Shown: piece by piece, positions 32,920-43,523 of the stretch
Position numbering within the stretch: the stretch's first letter is position 1
Layout of the letters: every line of letters begins with the position of its first letter
Origin: Mycobacterium sp.
GTDB lineage: Bacteria; Actinomycetota; Actinomycetes; Mycobacteriales; Mycobacteriaceae
Assembly: GCA_018401645.1 (NCBI GenBank)
Contig: JAGYKK010000011.1
Coordinates: forward strand, 19,154 to 83,153
Direction of reading: 5' to 3'
DNA length: 64,000 nucleotides
The notes under the pieces: generated by a model
Database searches by the model: none
What the model was told of the DNA's origin: nothing
What the model saw: the letters and a program-made list of their open reading frames with translations, nothing else
Program-made: the position numbers and the translations under genes

Positions 32920-33720
32920 TTCGTCGGTCCAGACCCGGAAGCCGGACAGGGTGTTGTCGCCGAAGGCGTTACTGAGTGCGACGTCAGCGGCGTCGCGGCC
33001 CCGTGCAATCAAGACTCTGCCGATGCGCGGGATGTTGTTGCGGGCGTCGAACGTGTACCACTGCCCGCCGAGGTACACCTCGAACCAGGCGGCGAAGTCC
33101 ATCGGACCGTACGGCGGCGGCATCCCGATGTCGCCAAGGTAGCCGGTGCAGTAGCGGGCCGGGATATTCATGCAGCGGCAGAAGGCAACGGCAAGGTTGT
33201 TGAAGTCGCGGCACACACCGGTCTGGTTGTTGAAGGTTTCCAGTGCCGTCTGGGTCGATGACGCGTACTCGTAGCCGAACGTGACGTGTTGGTGGACGTA
33301 GTCGCAGATCGCCTGCACCCGGCCCCATCCGGTTGGGGCGTGGCCGAACAGTTCCCACGCGGTGGCCGAGAGCCGATCGGTTTCGCAGTATCGGCTCCCG
33401 AGAAGGTAGACGAGGGTGTCGACCGGAAGTTCCGATACCGGAATCTGTTGCGCCTCAGCCACGATGACGTCCGGGAGTCCGGTGTCGTTGACGATCGCAT
33501 TCGCGGTGACGCGGGTGCGTCCCATCGGAGCGACGATGCGAGTGCACCAGTTGCCGAAGCCGTCGCGGTAGGCGTCCACCGGAACCGGCGGATCGAAAAT
33601 CAGGTCATCGCGGCCGATGAGATCGGACACCCGGGTGAAGTGGACGTTGAGGTTGAAGATCATCGGGGTGGGCTTCGGGCAGTCGAAGATCATCTCGAAG
33701 CCGACGTTGATTCGTATCAT
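32905..33720 (-). CDS. transglutaminase-like cysteine protease-fold protein
   Basis: TGVCRDFNNLAVAFCRCMNIPARYCTGYLGD...MDFAAWFEVYLGGQWYTFDARNN. Confidence 0.9.
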   Translation of the reverse strand: MIRINVGFEMIFDCPKPTPMIFNLNVHFTRVSDLIGRDDLIFDPPVPVDAYRDGFGNWCTRIVAPMGRTRVTANAIVNDTGLPDVIVAEAQQIPVSELPVDTLVYLLGSRYCETDRLSATAWELFGHAPTGWGRVQAICDYVHQHVTFGYEYASSTQTALETFNNQTGVCRDFNNLAVAFCRCMNIPARYCTGYLGDIGMPPPYGPMDFAAWFEVYLGGQWYTFDARNNIPRIGRVLIARGRDAADVALSNAFGDNTLSGFRVWTDELPAA

Positions 33721-34460
33721 TGCTCTCCGGTCTCGGCTGGGCGTGGTGGCATTGGTCCGCCCAGGTGGGCGGATGCCGTGCGTAACGCGTGAGTGAGTGC
33801 CCGGCGCAGCGCCGGCCAGCGCCGACCGGCATTCATGACGATGCGCTGGTTGATCTCCAATTCGATTCCAAGGTAGTCATTGTGACTGAAACTACGGCGA
33901 AAATGTGTCGTCAACCCATCGGATTTGCCGGCGTACGGGTAGTTGCGGCGCACCCGGACCTCCGGTGCCAGGGCCGCGATCGACTCCTTCCAGCGGGCAC
34001 ACAATTCGTTCTCGCCGCTTCGGCCGGGGTCATAGAGCAGACCGACGTCGGTGGTGCGGACCTTGCCATTGAGTTCGGCGGTGAAACTGTGCGACGAAAT
34101 GTGGACCACTCGGTCGCCGCGGGCGAGGGCCTGTTCCACCAAATGCTGCGCCTCGGCGCGGTAGGGCCGGTAATGATGGTCGACGATCTGCGCCCTGGTC
34201 TTTCGCGGCGTGCCGCGGGTCGCCTCCGAGAACAGTTGCCGATGACCAATCGACCGATTCAGATCAACCAGCAGGCGGCTTGTCGTCGACGCCACCAATG
34301 GCGCCCGGAAGGTGTCGGCCAGAGCCTTCGCCATGACCAGCGAGCCGGGGTCGTGCCCGCGGTGGGAATCCAGGAGGGCCCGACGCCCCCGGAACAGCGA
34401 CCGATAGGCCGCCGGTATTCGATTGCCGCCGTGTTCGCAGGTGATGATGTAAGAGTCCAT
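33717..34460 (-). CDS. N-formylglutamate amidohydrolase family protein
   Basis: ITCEHGGNRIP...SHRGHDPGSLVMAKALAD...LLVDLNRSIGHRQLFS...HISSHSFT; 4-bp overlap with transglutaminase gene. Confidence 0.88.
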   Translation of the reverse strand: MDSYIITCEHGGNRIPAAYRSLFRGRRALLDSHRGHDPGSLVMAKALADTFRAPLVASTTSRLLVDLNRSIGHRQLFSEATRGTPRKTRAQIVDHHYRPYRAEAQHLVEQALARGDRVVHISSHSFTAELNGKVRTTDVGLLYDPGRSGENELCARWKESIAALAPEVRVRRNYPYAGKSDGLTTHFRRSFSHNDYLGIELEINQRIVMNAGRRWPALRRALTHALRTASAHLGGPMPPRPAETGEQ

Positions 34461-34475
34461 CGCCGTCGGCGCCCG

Positions 34476-35204
34476 TCACCAACACAACTCGGGAAGGTCG
34501 CGGAATACCTGCCGCAGGCCGTCGCTCCAGTCATGGCTGAGCGCGGTGAAGTAGTCGTCACCGGCATCGAATCGGCGTCGGAACCGGACTTCCAAGCTGT
34601 CCCGCTGGTAGCACACCAGGTCGATCGGCATGCCCACCGACAGGTTGCTGCGCATGGTCGAATCAAACGACACGAGTACGCATTTTGTGGCGTCGGCAAG
34701 CGGCGTGCGTTGGGTGAGCACCCGATCGAGGATGGGCCTTCCGTACTTGGTCTCGCCGGTCTGGAAAAAGTGCGTATCCGCGCTGGCTTCGATGAAGTTG
34801 CCCTCGGCATAGGTACGAAACAGTCGCATCGGTTCGCCGCCGATTTGTCCACCGACGATGAACGAGGCGTTGAATTCGACCTGGTTCGCTTCCAGGTAGT
34901 CGGCATCGCGGTTCTCGACATCGCGCATCGCATCGGAGACCAACGTCACGACGTCGAACATGGTTCGGGCACCGAAGATGTTGGTTTCGTCGTCACCGCC
35001 GGCGCAACGCTGCCTCAGGGTGCTGATGACGGCCTGGGTGCCGGCTAGATTTCCCGAACTCAACAGGACGATGACGCGGTCACCGGGACGTTCGAAGACG
35101 GTCATCTTGCAGAATTTGGCGATACTGTCCATGCCGGCAGTGGTTCGGGAGTCCGAGGCGAAAATCAATCCGTCGTCGAGCAATACGCCGATGCAGTACG
35201 TCAT
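34476..35204 (-). CDS. Anbu-type proteasome-like peptidase (HslV/20S-related)
   Basis: MTYCIGVLLDDGLIFASDSRTTAGMDSIAKFCKMTVFERPGDRVIVLLSSGNLAGTQAV; Thr2 nucleophile candidate, SDSRT and K/MTVFE signature. Confidence 0.9.
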   Translation of the reverse strand: MTYCIGVLLDDGLIFASDSRTTAGMDSIAKFCKMTVFERPGDRVIVLLSSGNLAGTQAVISTLRQRCAGGDDETNIFGARTMFDVVTLVSDAMRDVENRDADYLEANQVEFNASFIVGGQIGGEPMRLFRTYAEGNFIEASADTHFFQTGETKYGRPILDRVLTQRTPLADATKCVLVSFDSTMRSNLSVGMPIDLVCYQRDSLEVRFRRRFDAGDDYFTALSHDWSDGLRQVFRDLPELCW

Positions 35205-35359
35205 GCTGTGCAAGAAGCATGGGGGGGCCTGGAGTTCAATCCGTTCCCCATTCTGTCCGCCTCGCGCCCGATCATGGCCGACCCTACAGGTGGGGCCGGC
35301 ACCGTGCTTGTTGCGAGAACGGCCGGTGTTCACCCACCCGATCTCAGCGATGCGAGCAG

Positions 35360-35605
35360 CTAGAGGCCGAGCTTGGCCTTGATGTCCCTGATGGACGGAT
35401 TGGTCATCGCGGTGCCGTCGGGGAACTCCAGCGTCGGAACGGTCTGGTTACCGCCGTTGACGCCCATCACGTAATCGGCGGCGGCGGGATCGTGCTCGAT
35501 GTCGACCTCGGTGAAGGAGATACCGGCGGATTTCATGGCGACCTTGAGGCGCTTGCAATAGCCGCACCACACCGTGGTGTACATCGTGAGCTGGGAATCA
35601 GTCAT
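35360..35605 (-). CDS. mrx1: mycoredoxin
   Basis: MTDSQLTMYTTVWCGYCKRLKVAM with WCGYC active site; TVPTLEFPDG. Confidence 0.93.
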   Translation of the reverse strand: MTDSQLTMYTTVWCGYCKRLKVAMKSAGISFTEVDIEHDPAAADYVMGVNGGNQTVPTLEFPDGTAMTNPSIRDIKAKLGL

Positions 35606-35669
35606 AAGGAGATCAACATAACCGGTTCGTGACGGGCCGTCGTCGGTACCTCCTGCGAAGATGGACGCC

Positions 35670-37772
35670 ATGCCGGTAGCCGTGGACCACCTGGTCGGTC
35701 TCGACGACGAACAGCGTGAGGCCGTGTTGGCTCCCCGCGGTCCGCTGTGTGTGCTGGCCGGGGCCGGTACCGGCAAGACCCGCACCATCACCCACCGGAT
35801 CGCGCACCTGATCGCAGGCGGCCACGTCGCAGCGGGGCAGGTGCTGGCGGTGACGTTCACCTCCCGGGCGGCCGGGGAGATGCGCAGCCGGTTGCGCGCC
35901 ATGGACGCCAGCCCGGCCGCCGGAGGCGCCTCGGTGGCTTCCGTGCAGGCGCTTACCTTCCACGCCGCGGCCCGTCGCCAGCTGCAGTATTTCTGGCCTC
36001 GGGTGGTCGGCTCCACGGGCTGGGAACTGCTCGACCGCAAGTTCGCCGTCGTGGCCCAGGCCGCCAACCGGGTGCGCGTGCAGGTCAGCACCGACGACGT
36101 CCGCGACCTCGCCGGTGAGATCGAGTGGGCCAAGGCCTCCCTGATTACGCCGGAGGGCTACGCCGCCGCGGTCGGTGAACTCGGCCGCGACATTCCGCTG
36201 GACGCCGAGAAGATCGCCGCCATCTATGCCGCCTACGAAACCCTCAAGGCCAACCGCGACGGCCGGACGCTGCTGGATTTCGACGATCTGCTGCTGCACA
36301 CCGCCGCGGCGATCGAGAACGACGCGGCGGTAGCCAGCGAGTTCCGGGATCGCTACCGCTGTTTCGTGGTCGACGAGTACCAGGACGTCACGCCACTGCA
36401 GCAGCGGGTGCTCGACGCGTGGCTCGGTGACCGCGACGATCTCACCGTGGTCGGTGACGCAAACCAGACCATCTACTCGTTCACCGGTGCCTCGCCGCGC
36501 TACCTGCTGGACTTCTCCCGGCGCTTCCCGGAGGCATGCGTGGTGCGCCTGGAACGCGACTACCGCTCCACCCCGCAGGTGGTGTCCCTGGCCAACCGGG
36601 TGATCGCCGCGGCCCGGGGCCGGATGGCGGGCAGTCGGTTGCAGTTAATCGGCCAGCGCTCGCCCGGCCCGGAACCCAGGTTCTCCGAGCACCCCGACGA
36701 GGCCGCGGAGGCCACCGCGGTGGCGCGCTCGGTCAAGGCCCTCGTCGCCGCCGGCACCCCGGCCTCAGAGATCGCGGTGCTTTATCGCATCAACGCGCAG
36801 TCTGAGGCCTACGAAGAGGCGCTCACCGCGGCCGGTATCGCCTTCCAGGTGCGCGGCGGGGAGGGCTTCTTCTCCCGCCAGGAAATCCGCCAGGCGCTGG
36901 TGGCGCTGCAGCGCGCGGCGGACAGGGACGTCGAGGGGGAGGTCCCGGAGGTGGTGCGTGGTCTGCTTGAACCGCTGGGCCTGACCGACGCGGCACCGGT
37001 GGGCGTCAAGGCGCGGGAACGCTGGGAGGCGCTGACCGCGCTGGCCGAACTGGTCGACGACGAAGTCGCCGCCCGCCCGGATCTCGCGCTGCCCGCGCTG
37101 GTTGCCGAACTGAAGCTGCGTGCCGATGCGCGGCATCCACCGGTGGTGCAGGGTGTCACGCTGGCCTCGTTGCACGCTGCCAAGGGCCTGGAGTGGGATG
37201 CGGTGTTCCTCGTCGGACTGGCCGACGGCACTCTGCCGATCAGCCATGCGGTGTCCAAGGGCCCCGACAGTGAGGCGGTCGAAGAAGAGCGCCGGCTGTT
37301 CTACGTCGGAATCACCCGCGCCAGAATGCATCTCGAGCTCAGCTGGGCGCTGGCCCGCAATGCCGGTGGCCGCCAGGGCCGTCGGCCGTCGCGATTCCTG
37401 GTCGGCATCGCTCCGCAGACCCAGGCCGCAGCCGAGCCGAGTAAGCCGCGACGCCAGCGCGGCGCCACCCCGCGATGCCGGGTGTGCAATGCGGTGCTCA
37501 CCGCCGCACCGGCGATCATGTTGCGGCGCTGCGAAACCTGCTCGGTGGACATCGACGACAAACTGCTGGCCCGGCTCAAGGAATGGCGGCTGGCGACCTC
37601 CAAGGAACTCAGCGTGCCCGCCTACGTGGTGTTCACCGACAACACATTGATCGCGATCGCCGAGTCCCTGCCAGGAGACGACGCCGCGCTGGTCGCCATC
37701 CCGGGCATCGGCGCTCGTAAGCTCGAACAGTTCGGTGCTGACGTGCTGGAGTTGGTGCGCGACCGCGGGTGA
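35670..37772 (+). CDS. uvrD2: ATP-dependent DNA helicase UvrD2
   Basis: [36 protein letters not shown]; zinc-cysteine CRVCNAV...CETC; C-terminal HRDC-like domain. Confidence 0.95.
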   Translation: MPVAVDHLVGLDDEQREAVLAPRGPLCVLAGAGTGKTRTITHRIAHLIAGGHVAAGQVLAVTFTSRAAGEMRSRLRAMDASPAAGGASVASVQALTFHAAARRQLQYFWPRVVGSTGWELLDRKFAVVAQAANRVRVQVSTDDVRDLAGEIEWAKASLITPEGYAAAVGELGRDIPLDAEKIAAIYAAYETLKANRDGRTLLDFDDLLLHTAAAIENDAAVASEFRDRYRCFVVDEYQDVTPLQQRVLDAWLGDRDDLTVVGDANQTIYSFTGASPRYLLDFSRRFPEACVVRLERDYRSTPQVVSLANRVIAAARGRMAGSRLQLIGQRSPGPEPRFSEHPDEAAEATAVARSVKALVAAGTPASEIAVLYRINAQSEAYEEALTAAGIAFQVRGGEGFFSRQEIRQALVALQRAADRDVEGEVPEVVRGLLEPLGLTDAAPVGVKARERWEALTALAELVDDEVAARPDLALPALVAELKLRADARHPPVVQGVTLASLHAAKGLEWDAVFLVGLADGTLPISHAVSKGPDSEAVEEERRLFYVGITRARMHLELSWALARNAGGRQGRRPSRFLVGIAPQTQAAAEPSKPRRQRGATPRCRVCNAVLTAAPAIMLRRCETCSVDIDDKLLARLKEWRLATSKELSVPAYVVFTDNTLIAIAESLPGDDAALVAIPGIGARKLEQFGADVLELVRDRG

Positions 37773-37806
37773 GCCTTGAGGTGATGCCGGCGTTAGCATT
37801 GCGCCC

Positions 37807-38434
37807 GTGACGTGGTCGGCCAGAGAGCGTGAACTGCTGGCAGTCACGTTGCGTCTGTTGCAGGAACACGGCCGAGCGGTTGACGCTGGATGAGGTCGCG
37901 GCAGCCGGCCGAGCCAGTAAGGCCACCATGTACCGGCGTTGGCCGACCAAGGCCGAATTGGTGCTGGCCGCGTTCATCGAGGGCATCAGCCAGGACGCGG
38001 TGCCGCCGGACACCGGCAGTCTGCGCGAGGATCTCATCGCCATCGGCGACACCGTATGTGCGCAGATCAAGGAGCATGCCAGCACCTTGCGGGCGGTCCT
38101 CGGGGAGGTCTCGCGCAATCCGGCGCTCAATGACGCCATGCAGGAGCAGTTGTTCGATCAGCGCAGGGCGATGATGAAGCAGGTGGTCAAGCGGGCCGTC
38201 GACCGCGGTGAGATCGGTGCCGACGCGGTCAACAGCGAACTGTGGGATCTGTTGCCGGGCTACCTCATCTATCGCACGGTGATCCAGAACCGGCTGCCCA
38301 CCCGCCGCACGGTCCGCACCCTCGTCGACGACATGATCATGCCCAGTCTCATCCGGCCCCGCCCGTACGGGGCCCTGAGGGTGCCAGCCAGCGTCCGGTA
38401 CCGTACCGTACTGACGGTGGAGGCTGACCGGTGA
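37807..38434 (+). CDS. TetR family regulator (N-terminal frameshift)
   Basis: VTWSARERELLAVTLRLLQEHG, then in another frame ERLTLDEVAAAGRASKATMYRRWPTKAELVLAAF. Confidence 0.85.
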
Positions 38435-38871
38435 ACCGCAGGCCCCTGCGATCGGTTGTCGGCCGGGCCTGGCTGGTCTGGGTGTCGATCGCGATCGTCG
38501 CACTCGCCGGCTTCGCGGTGTACCGACTGCAGGGCGCTTTCGGCCCCCTGGACACCGCGACCCCGGCGGTGCCGCCGACCAGATCGTGCCGTTCAATCCC
38601 AAACAGGTTCAACTCGAGGTGTTCGGCGAGCCCGGCGCCACCGCGACCATCACCTACACCGACGTCAACGCCCGACCGCAGCGCGTCGACGACGCCGCCC
38701 TGCCGTGGTCCTATGAAGACTCGACGACCACGCCGGCGGTCGTGGTCAACTTCAGGCCCAGGGTGACGGCAACAGCCTGGGCTGCCGTGTCACCATTGAC
38801 GGGATAGTCAAGGTGGAGCGCCTCGAGAACGCCACGAGTGCCTACGTCTTCTGCTTAGACAAGTCCGGATG
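38431..38871 (+). CDS. MmpS family protein (two frameshifts)
   Basis: IVPFNPKQVQLEVFGEPGATATITYTDVNARPQRVDDAALPWSYE; AQGDGNSLGCRVTIDG...AYVFCLDKSG. Confidence 0.85.
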
Positions 38872-41863
38872 AGCAACCGTCACGGCACCACGCCCCGCAT
38901 TCCGCGGCTGGTCCGCGTCCTGTCGATCCCGATCGCCATCTTCTGGCTGGCGCTGGCCGCTCTGAGCAATGCCCTGATCCCGCCTCTTGAAGAGGTCGGG
39001 CGGATCAACAACGTGGCGCAGAGTTCCAAGGACGCGCCGTCGCTGATCGCCTCCAAGCGGATCGGGCAGGTGTTCGGCGAGTACGACTCCGACAGCCTCA
39101 TCACCCTCGTGCTGGAAGGCGATCAGCCGCTGGGCGCCGAGGCGCACCAGTTCGCCGACGTGTTGGTCGCCGAGATGACCGCCGACACCGAACACGTTCA
39201 ACACGTTCAATACTTCTGGGGTGATCCGCTGACGGCGGCGGGCTCGCAGAGCAACGACGGCAAAGCCGCGCTGATCCAGGTGTACCTCGCCGGTAACGCC
39301 GGCGGGAATCAGGCCAACGAATCGGTCGCCGCCGTCCGCGAGATCGTCGACAAGACCCCGTCCCCGCCCGGGGTCAAGGCTTACGTGAGCGGCCCGGCGG
39401 CCCTGGTCGCCGATGAGTTCGCGGTCGGTGAGGGCAGCCACATCAAGGTCACGGCGCTCACCTTCGGGGTGATCGGTGTGATGCTGCTGATCGTCTACCG
39501 GTCCATCACCACCGCGCTGCTCACGCTGGTGGCGGTCGCGATCCAGGTGGCCGCGGCCCGCGGCATCGTCGCCTTCCTGGGCCACATCGGCGTCATCCCG
39601 CTATCGACGTATGCCACCAACCTGTTGACGCTGCTGGTCGTCGCGGCCGGAACCGACTACCGCGATTTTCCTGCTGGGCCGCTACCAGGAAGCGCGCCAG
39701 GCAGGGGAGGACCGACAAGCCGCCTACTACACGATGTATCGCAGCACCGCGCACGTCATCGTCGGCTCGGGCCTGACGGTCGCCGCCGCCGTCTTCGTCT
39801 GTACCATCACCCGCACCCCGTACTTCCAGAGCCTCGGCATCCCCGCCGGCCTCGGGGTTCTAGTCACCCTGGTGGGTTCGCTGACCCTGACGCCGGCGGT
39901 CATCACGATCGGAAGTCACATCGGGTTGTTCGACCCCAAGCGCGCGATGCGCACGCGCGGGTGGCGGCGCATCGGCACCGCGATCGTCCGCTGGCCGGGG
40001 CCCATCCTGGTGGCGTCGATCGCGGTGGCACTCATCGGACTGCTCGCCCTGCCCGGGTACAAGACGTCCTACGACGCGCGGCACTACCAACCGGACTGGG
40101 CGCCGGCGAAGGTCGGCTACGCCGCGGCCGAACGGCACTTCACCGCGGCCCGACTCAACCCCGAGGTGCTGATGGTCGAAACCGACCGCGATCTGCGCAC
40201 CCCGGCCAACATGATCGTCCTCGAACGCATCGCCAAGGAGGTCTTCCGCACGCCCGGGGTGGCCATGGTGCAATCCATCACCCGCCCGCTGGGCACCCCG
40301 CTGGATCACACGTCGCTGGGCTTCGCGATGAGCGCGCAATCCTCCGCGCAGATCCAGAACCTGCCGTTCCAGCAGGCCCGCGCCGATGACCTGCTCGAGC
40401 AGGTCGCCGAGATATCGCGGTCGATCACCCTGCTGCAGGAGCAGTACGCGCTGCAGCAGCGGCAGTACGACCTTCAGCAACAGGCCACCGCAGCCACCGA
40501 CGAGCAGGTGACGGCCTTCCGGGAGACCTCCACGCAGATCAAGGATTTGCGCGACAAGATCGCGAACGTCGACGACTTCTTCCGGCCGATCAAGAATTAT
40601 TTCTATTGGGAGCCGCACTGTTTTGACATCCCGTTGTGTGCGACGTTCCGCTCGCTGTTCGAAGCCCTCGACGATGTGGACTCGCTGACCGATCAGTTCG
40701 ACCAGGTCACCGCAAGCCTGGACAAGCTCAACGCCCTGCAACCCCAATTGCTGGCGCTGATCCCCGAACAGATGGCGTTGATTCCGGAGAACATCGCCAT
40801 TCAGGAGCGCAACAAGACGCTTGCCGAGACCAACTACGCCACCCAGTCCGGGCTGCTGGAGCAATCCGCTGAGGCGTTGAAGAACGCCGACGCCATGGGT
40901 CAGGCCTTCGATGAGGCCAAAGACGACAGCACCTTCTATCTGCCGCCCGAGGTGTTCGACAACTCCGAGTTCAAGCGCGGCATGAAGCTGTTCCTGTCCC
41001 CGGACGGCAAGGCTGCGCGGATGATCATCACCCACGACGGCGATCCGGCGACGACGCAGGGCATTTCGCACATCGGGCCGATCCGCCAATCCGCGGAGGA
41101 GGCACTCAAGGGCACGCCCTTGGCCGGGTCGAGCATCTACATCACCGGCACCGCGTCGGGGTTCATGGATGCCCGGGACATGGCGAACTACGACCTGATG
41201 ATCGTCGTCATCGCCGCGATCAGCCTGATCCTGCTGATCATGATGTTCGTCACCCGCAGCGTGGTGGCCGCGCTGGTGATCGTGGGCACCGTGGTGCTGT
41301 CACTGGGCGCCTCTTTCGGGCTGTCGGTGCTGATCTGGCAGCACCTGTTGGGCATCGAGTTGTACTGGATCGTGCTGGCGCTGGCGATCATCATCCTGCT
41401 GGCGGTGGGGTCGGACTACAACCTGCTGGTGGTCTCCCGGCTCAAGGAGGAGATCGGGGCAGGGCTGAACACGGGGTTGATCCGGACGATGGCCGGCACC
41501 GGGTCGGTGGTGACCGCCGCCGGTCTGGTCTTCGCGTTCACCATGTGCGGCTTCATCTTCGGTGAGCTGATGGTGCTGGGCCAGATCGGCACCACGATCG
41601 GCATCGGCCTGCTCTTCGACACCTTGATCGTGCGGTCGTTCATGACGCCGTCGATCGCCGCCCTGCTGGGCCGCTGGTTCTGGTGGCCGCTGAAGGTCCG
41701 GCCGCGCCCGGCCAGCGCAATGCTGCGGCCGTACGGAACCCGAACTTCAGTGCGCGAGTTGTTGCACGATGAGCAGGAAGGTGCCCACGATGGTGACGCA
41801 GGACCGGTACGCGACAGCCCAGGAGCTCGGTTTGATGGAGGGCTTCCCGCCTCCTCCGGATAA
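38869..41863 (+). CDS. MmpL/RND family transporter (one frameshift near 39661)
   Basis: RLVRVLSIPIAIFWLALAAL...AVGSDYNLLVVSRLKEE; GTDY(A)IFLLGRYQEARQAGEDR restored by removing one C. Confidence 0.92.
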
Positions 41864-43036
41864 GCGGGTCAACCGGTCCAACGCGCTGATGATGGCGCCC
41901 TACAACCGGTGGTCGTATCAGCACATGCGCACCGTCTTTCCCTCCGCTCCGGTCCGCACCAGCGACACGGTTCGGCCGCTGCAGGTCGAGATCGACCCGG
42001 CCATCACGGGACTCGACGTGGCCCGCGCCGACGGCACCGTCGCCGATTTCCCGACCTTCCTGCGCGAGACCTACACCGACTCATTCCTGGTTGCCACCGC
42101 CGACCGGCTGGTTTATGAGTTCTACTCCAACGGCATGCACCCGGCCCAGCCGCACCAGATGATGTCGGTCACCAAATCTTTCGCCGGGCTGTTCGCGCTG
42201 ATGGCCCACGCCGACGGGTTGATCGACCTGAGTCGCCCGGTCGGCGAGGTCATCACCGAGTTGTCCGGTGCATCGGCGTTCGCCGAGGCGACCGTCGGTG
42301 AGGTGCTCGACATGACGAACTCATTCGACTTCCGTGAGGACTACGCCGACCCGACGTCGGGCATCGCCCAATACGGCACCGCGCTGGGCTGGCTGGAGTT
42401 ACCCGGAGTCAGCGCCCCGGACAGCCTCTATGAGTTCCTGGCCACCTGCACCAAAGATCCGCGTTACGCGCACGGGGAGATCTTCAGTTACCAGACACCG
42501 AAGACCGACGTGGTGAACTGGATCACCAATCGGGCCACCGGACAGTCCTTCCAGGACCAGATGTCGGACTCGCTGTGGTCCAAACTGGGTACCGAGGCAC
42601 CGACCTACGTACTCCTTGATCGCAGTGGCACGCTGGTCGCGGGCGGTGGGCTCAACGCGGCCCCGCGGGATCTGGCCCGGTTCGCCATCATGGTGCTCAA
42701 CGGCGGGACGATCGCCGGTGCGACGATCCTGGCCCCAGCCATCATCGAGACCCTGGAGACCGGCGGCAACCGCGAAAGTTCTCCCGCGGACCCGCCGCGG
42801 TCGGCGCGTGGGCCGGCGGTGACTGGAGTTACCGGGCGCAGTGGTGGATCCGGCACACCCCGGGCCGGGAGGCCATCACGGCGATCGGCGTCCACGGGCA
42901 GTGGATCTACGTTGACCGCCTGCGGGGAATCGCGATCGTCAAGCAGTCCTCACAGCCGGTGTCCTCCGACGACGCGATGGATGCCTTCGTTCTCAACGCG
43001 TTCGACGCGATCATCGACGCGGTCGGGTATCGCTGA
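41790..43036 (+). CDS. serine hydrolase (beta-lactamase/penicillin-binding-like), frameshifted near 42778
   Basis: MMSVTKSFAGLFALMAHADGLIDLSRPV (SxxK); after GGNRE the other frame gives KFSRGPAAVGAWAGGDWSYRAQWW...DAIIDAVGYR*. Confidence 0.88.
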
Positions 43037-43102
43037 CGCGGTCCGGGGTCAGTCGGCGAAACTCGGTTGCGCTCCGGCGCACCGTACGGTTAGCCTGAGC
43101 CC

Positions 43103-43162
43103 ATGTTGTTCGCCGCGCATCACGCCGCCGCCCATCCGTCCGTGGACTGGAGCGTCTGTTAG
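43103..43162 (+). CDS. whiB7 upstream ORF (uORF, 19 aa)
   Basis: ATG TTG TTC GCC ... TGG AGC GTC TGT TAG = MLFAAHHAAAHPSVDWSVC*, 18 nt before the terminator stem, in the whiB7 leader. Confidence 0.75.
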   Translation: MLFAAHHAAAHPSVDWSVC

Positions 43163-43180
43163 CGCACGCCAACGACTTTC

Positions 43181-43213
43181 AGCCACGGACTTGCAGTCCG
43201 TGGCTATTTTTTT
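43181..43213 (+). terminator. intrinsic terminator / attenuator in whiB7 leader
   Basis: AGCCACGGACT-TGC-AGTCCGTGGCT perfect 11-bp stem then A and T7. Confidence 0.95.
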
Positions 43214-43254
43214 GCCCGAAAACCCCCAATGCCCCACCACAGAAAGGACATGCC

Positions 43255-43509
43255 ATGTCCGGCACTGAAGAACTGTTGTTGCCGTGTCACGCCGGCGATC
43301 CCGACCTGTGGTTCGCCGAGCACCCGGCCGATCTTGAACGCGCCAAGACCCTGTGTGGCGACTGCCCCATCCGCCGACAGTGCCTGCGTGCGGCACTCGA
43401 TCGCGCCGAGCCGTGGGGGGTGTGGGGTGGGGAGATCATCGACGCAGGCGCGGTTCTGAAGCGTAAACGCCCGCGCGGACGGCCGCGCAAGGCAGACATC
43501 GCGGCCTGA
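43255..43509 (+). CDS. whiB7: WhiB7 antibiotic-resistance transcriptional regulator
   Basis: LPCHAGDPDLWFAEHPADLERAKTLCGDCPIRRQCLRAALDRAEPWGVWGGEII plus AT-hook KRPRGRPRK; SD GAAAGGA. Confidence 0.97.
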   Translation: MSGTEELLLPCHAGDPDLWFAEHPADLERAKTLCGDCPIRRQCLRAALDRAEPWGVWGGEIIDAGAVLKRKRPRGRPRKADIAA

Positions 43510-43523
43510 GGGGCGCCTGGCAG

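Noticed and set aside
35606-35669. SigH-type promoter (GGAA...GTT) upstream of mycoredoxin
   Set aside because: Only a loose GGAGG...GGTTAT is seen; too weak to claim without transcription start data.
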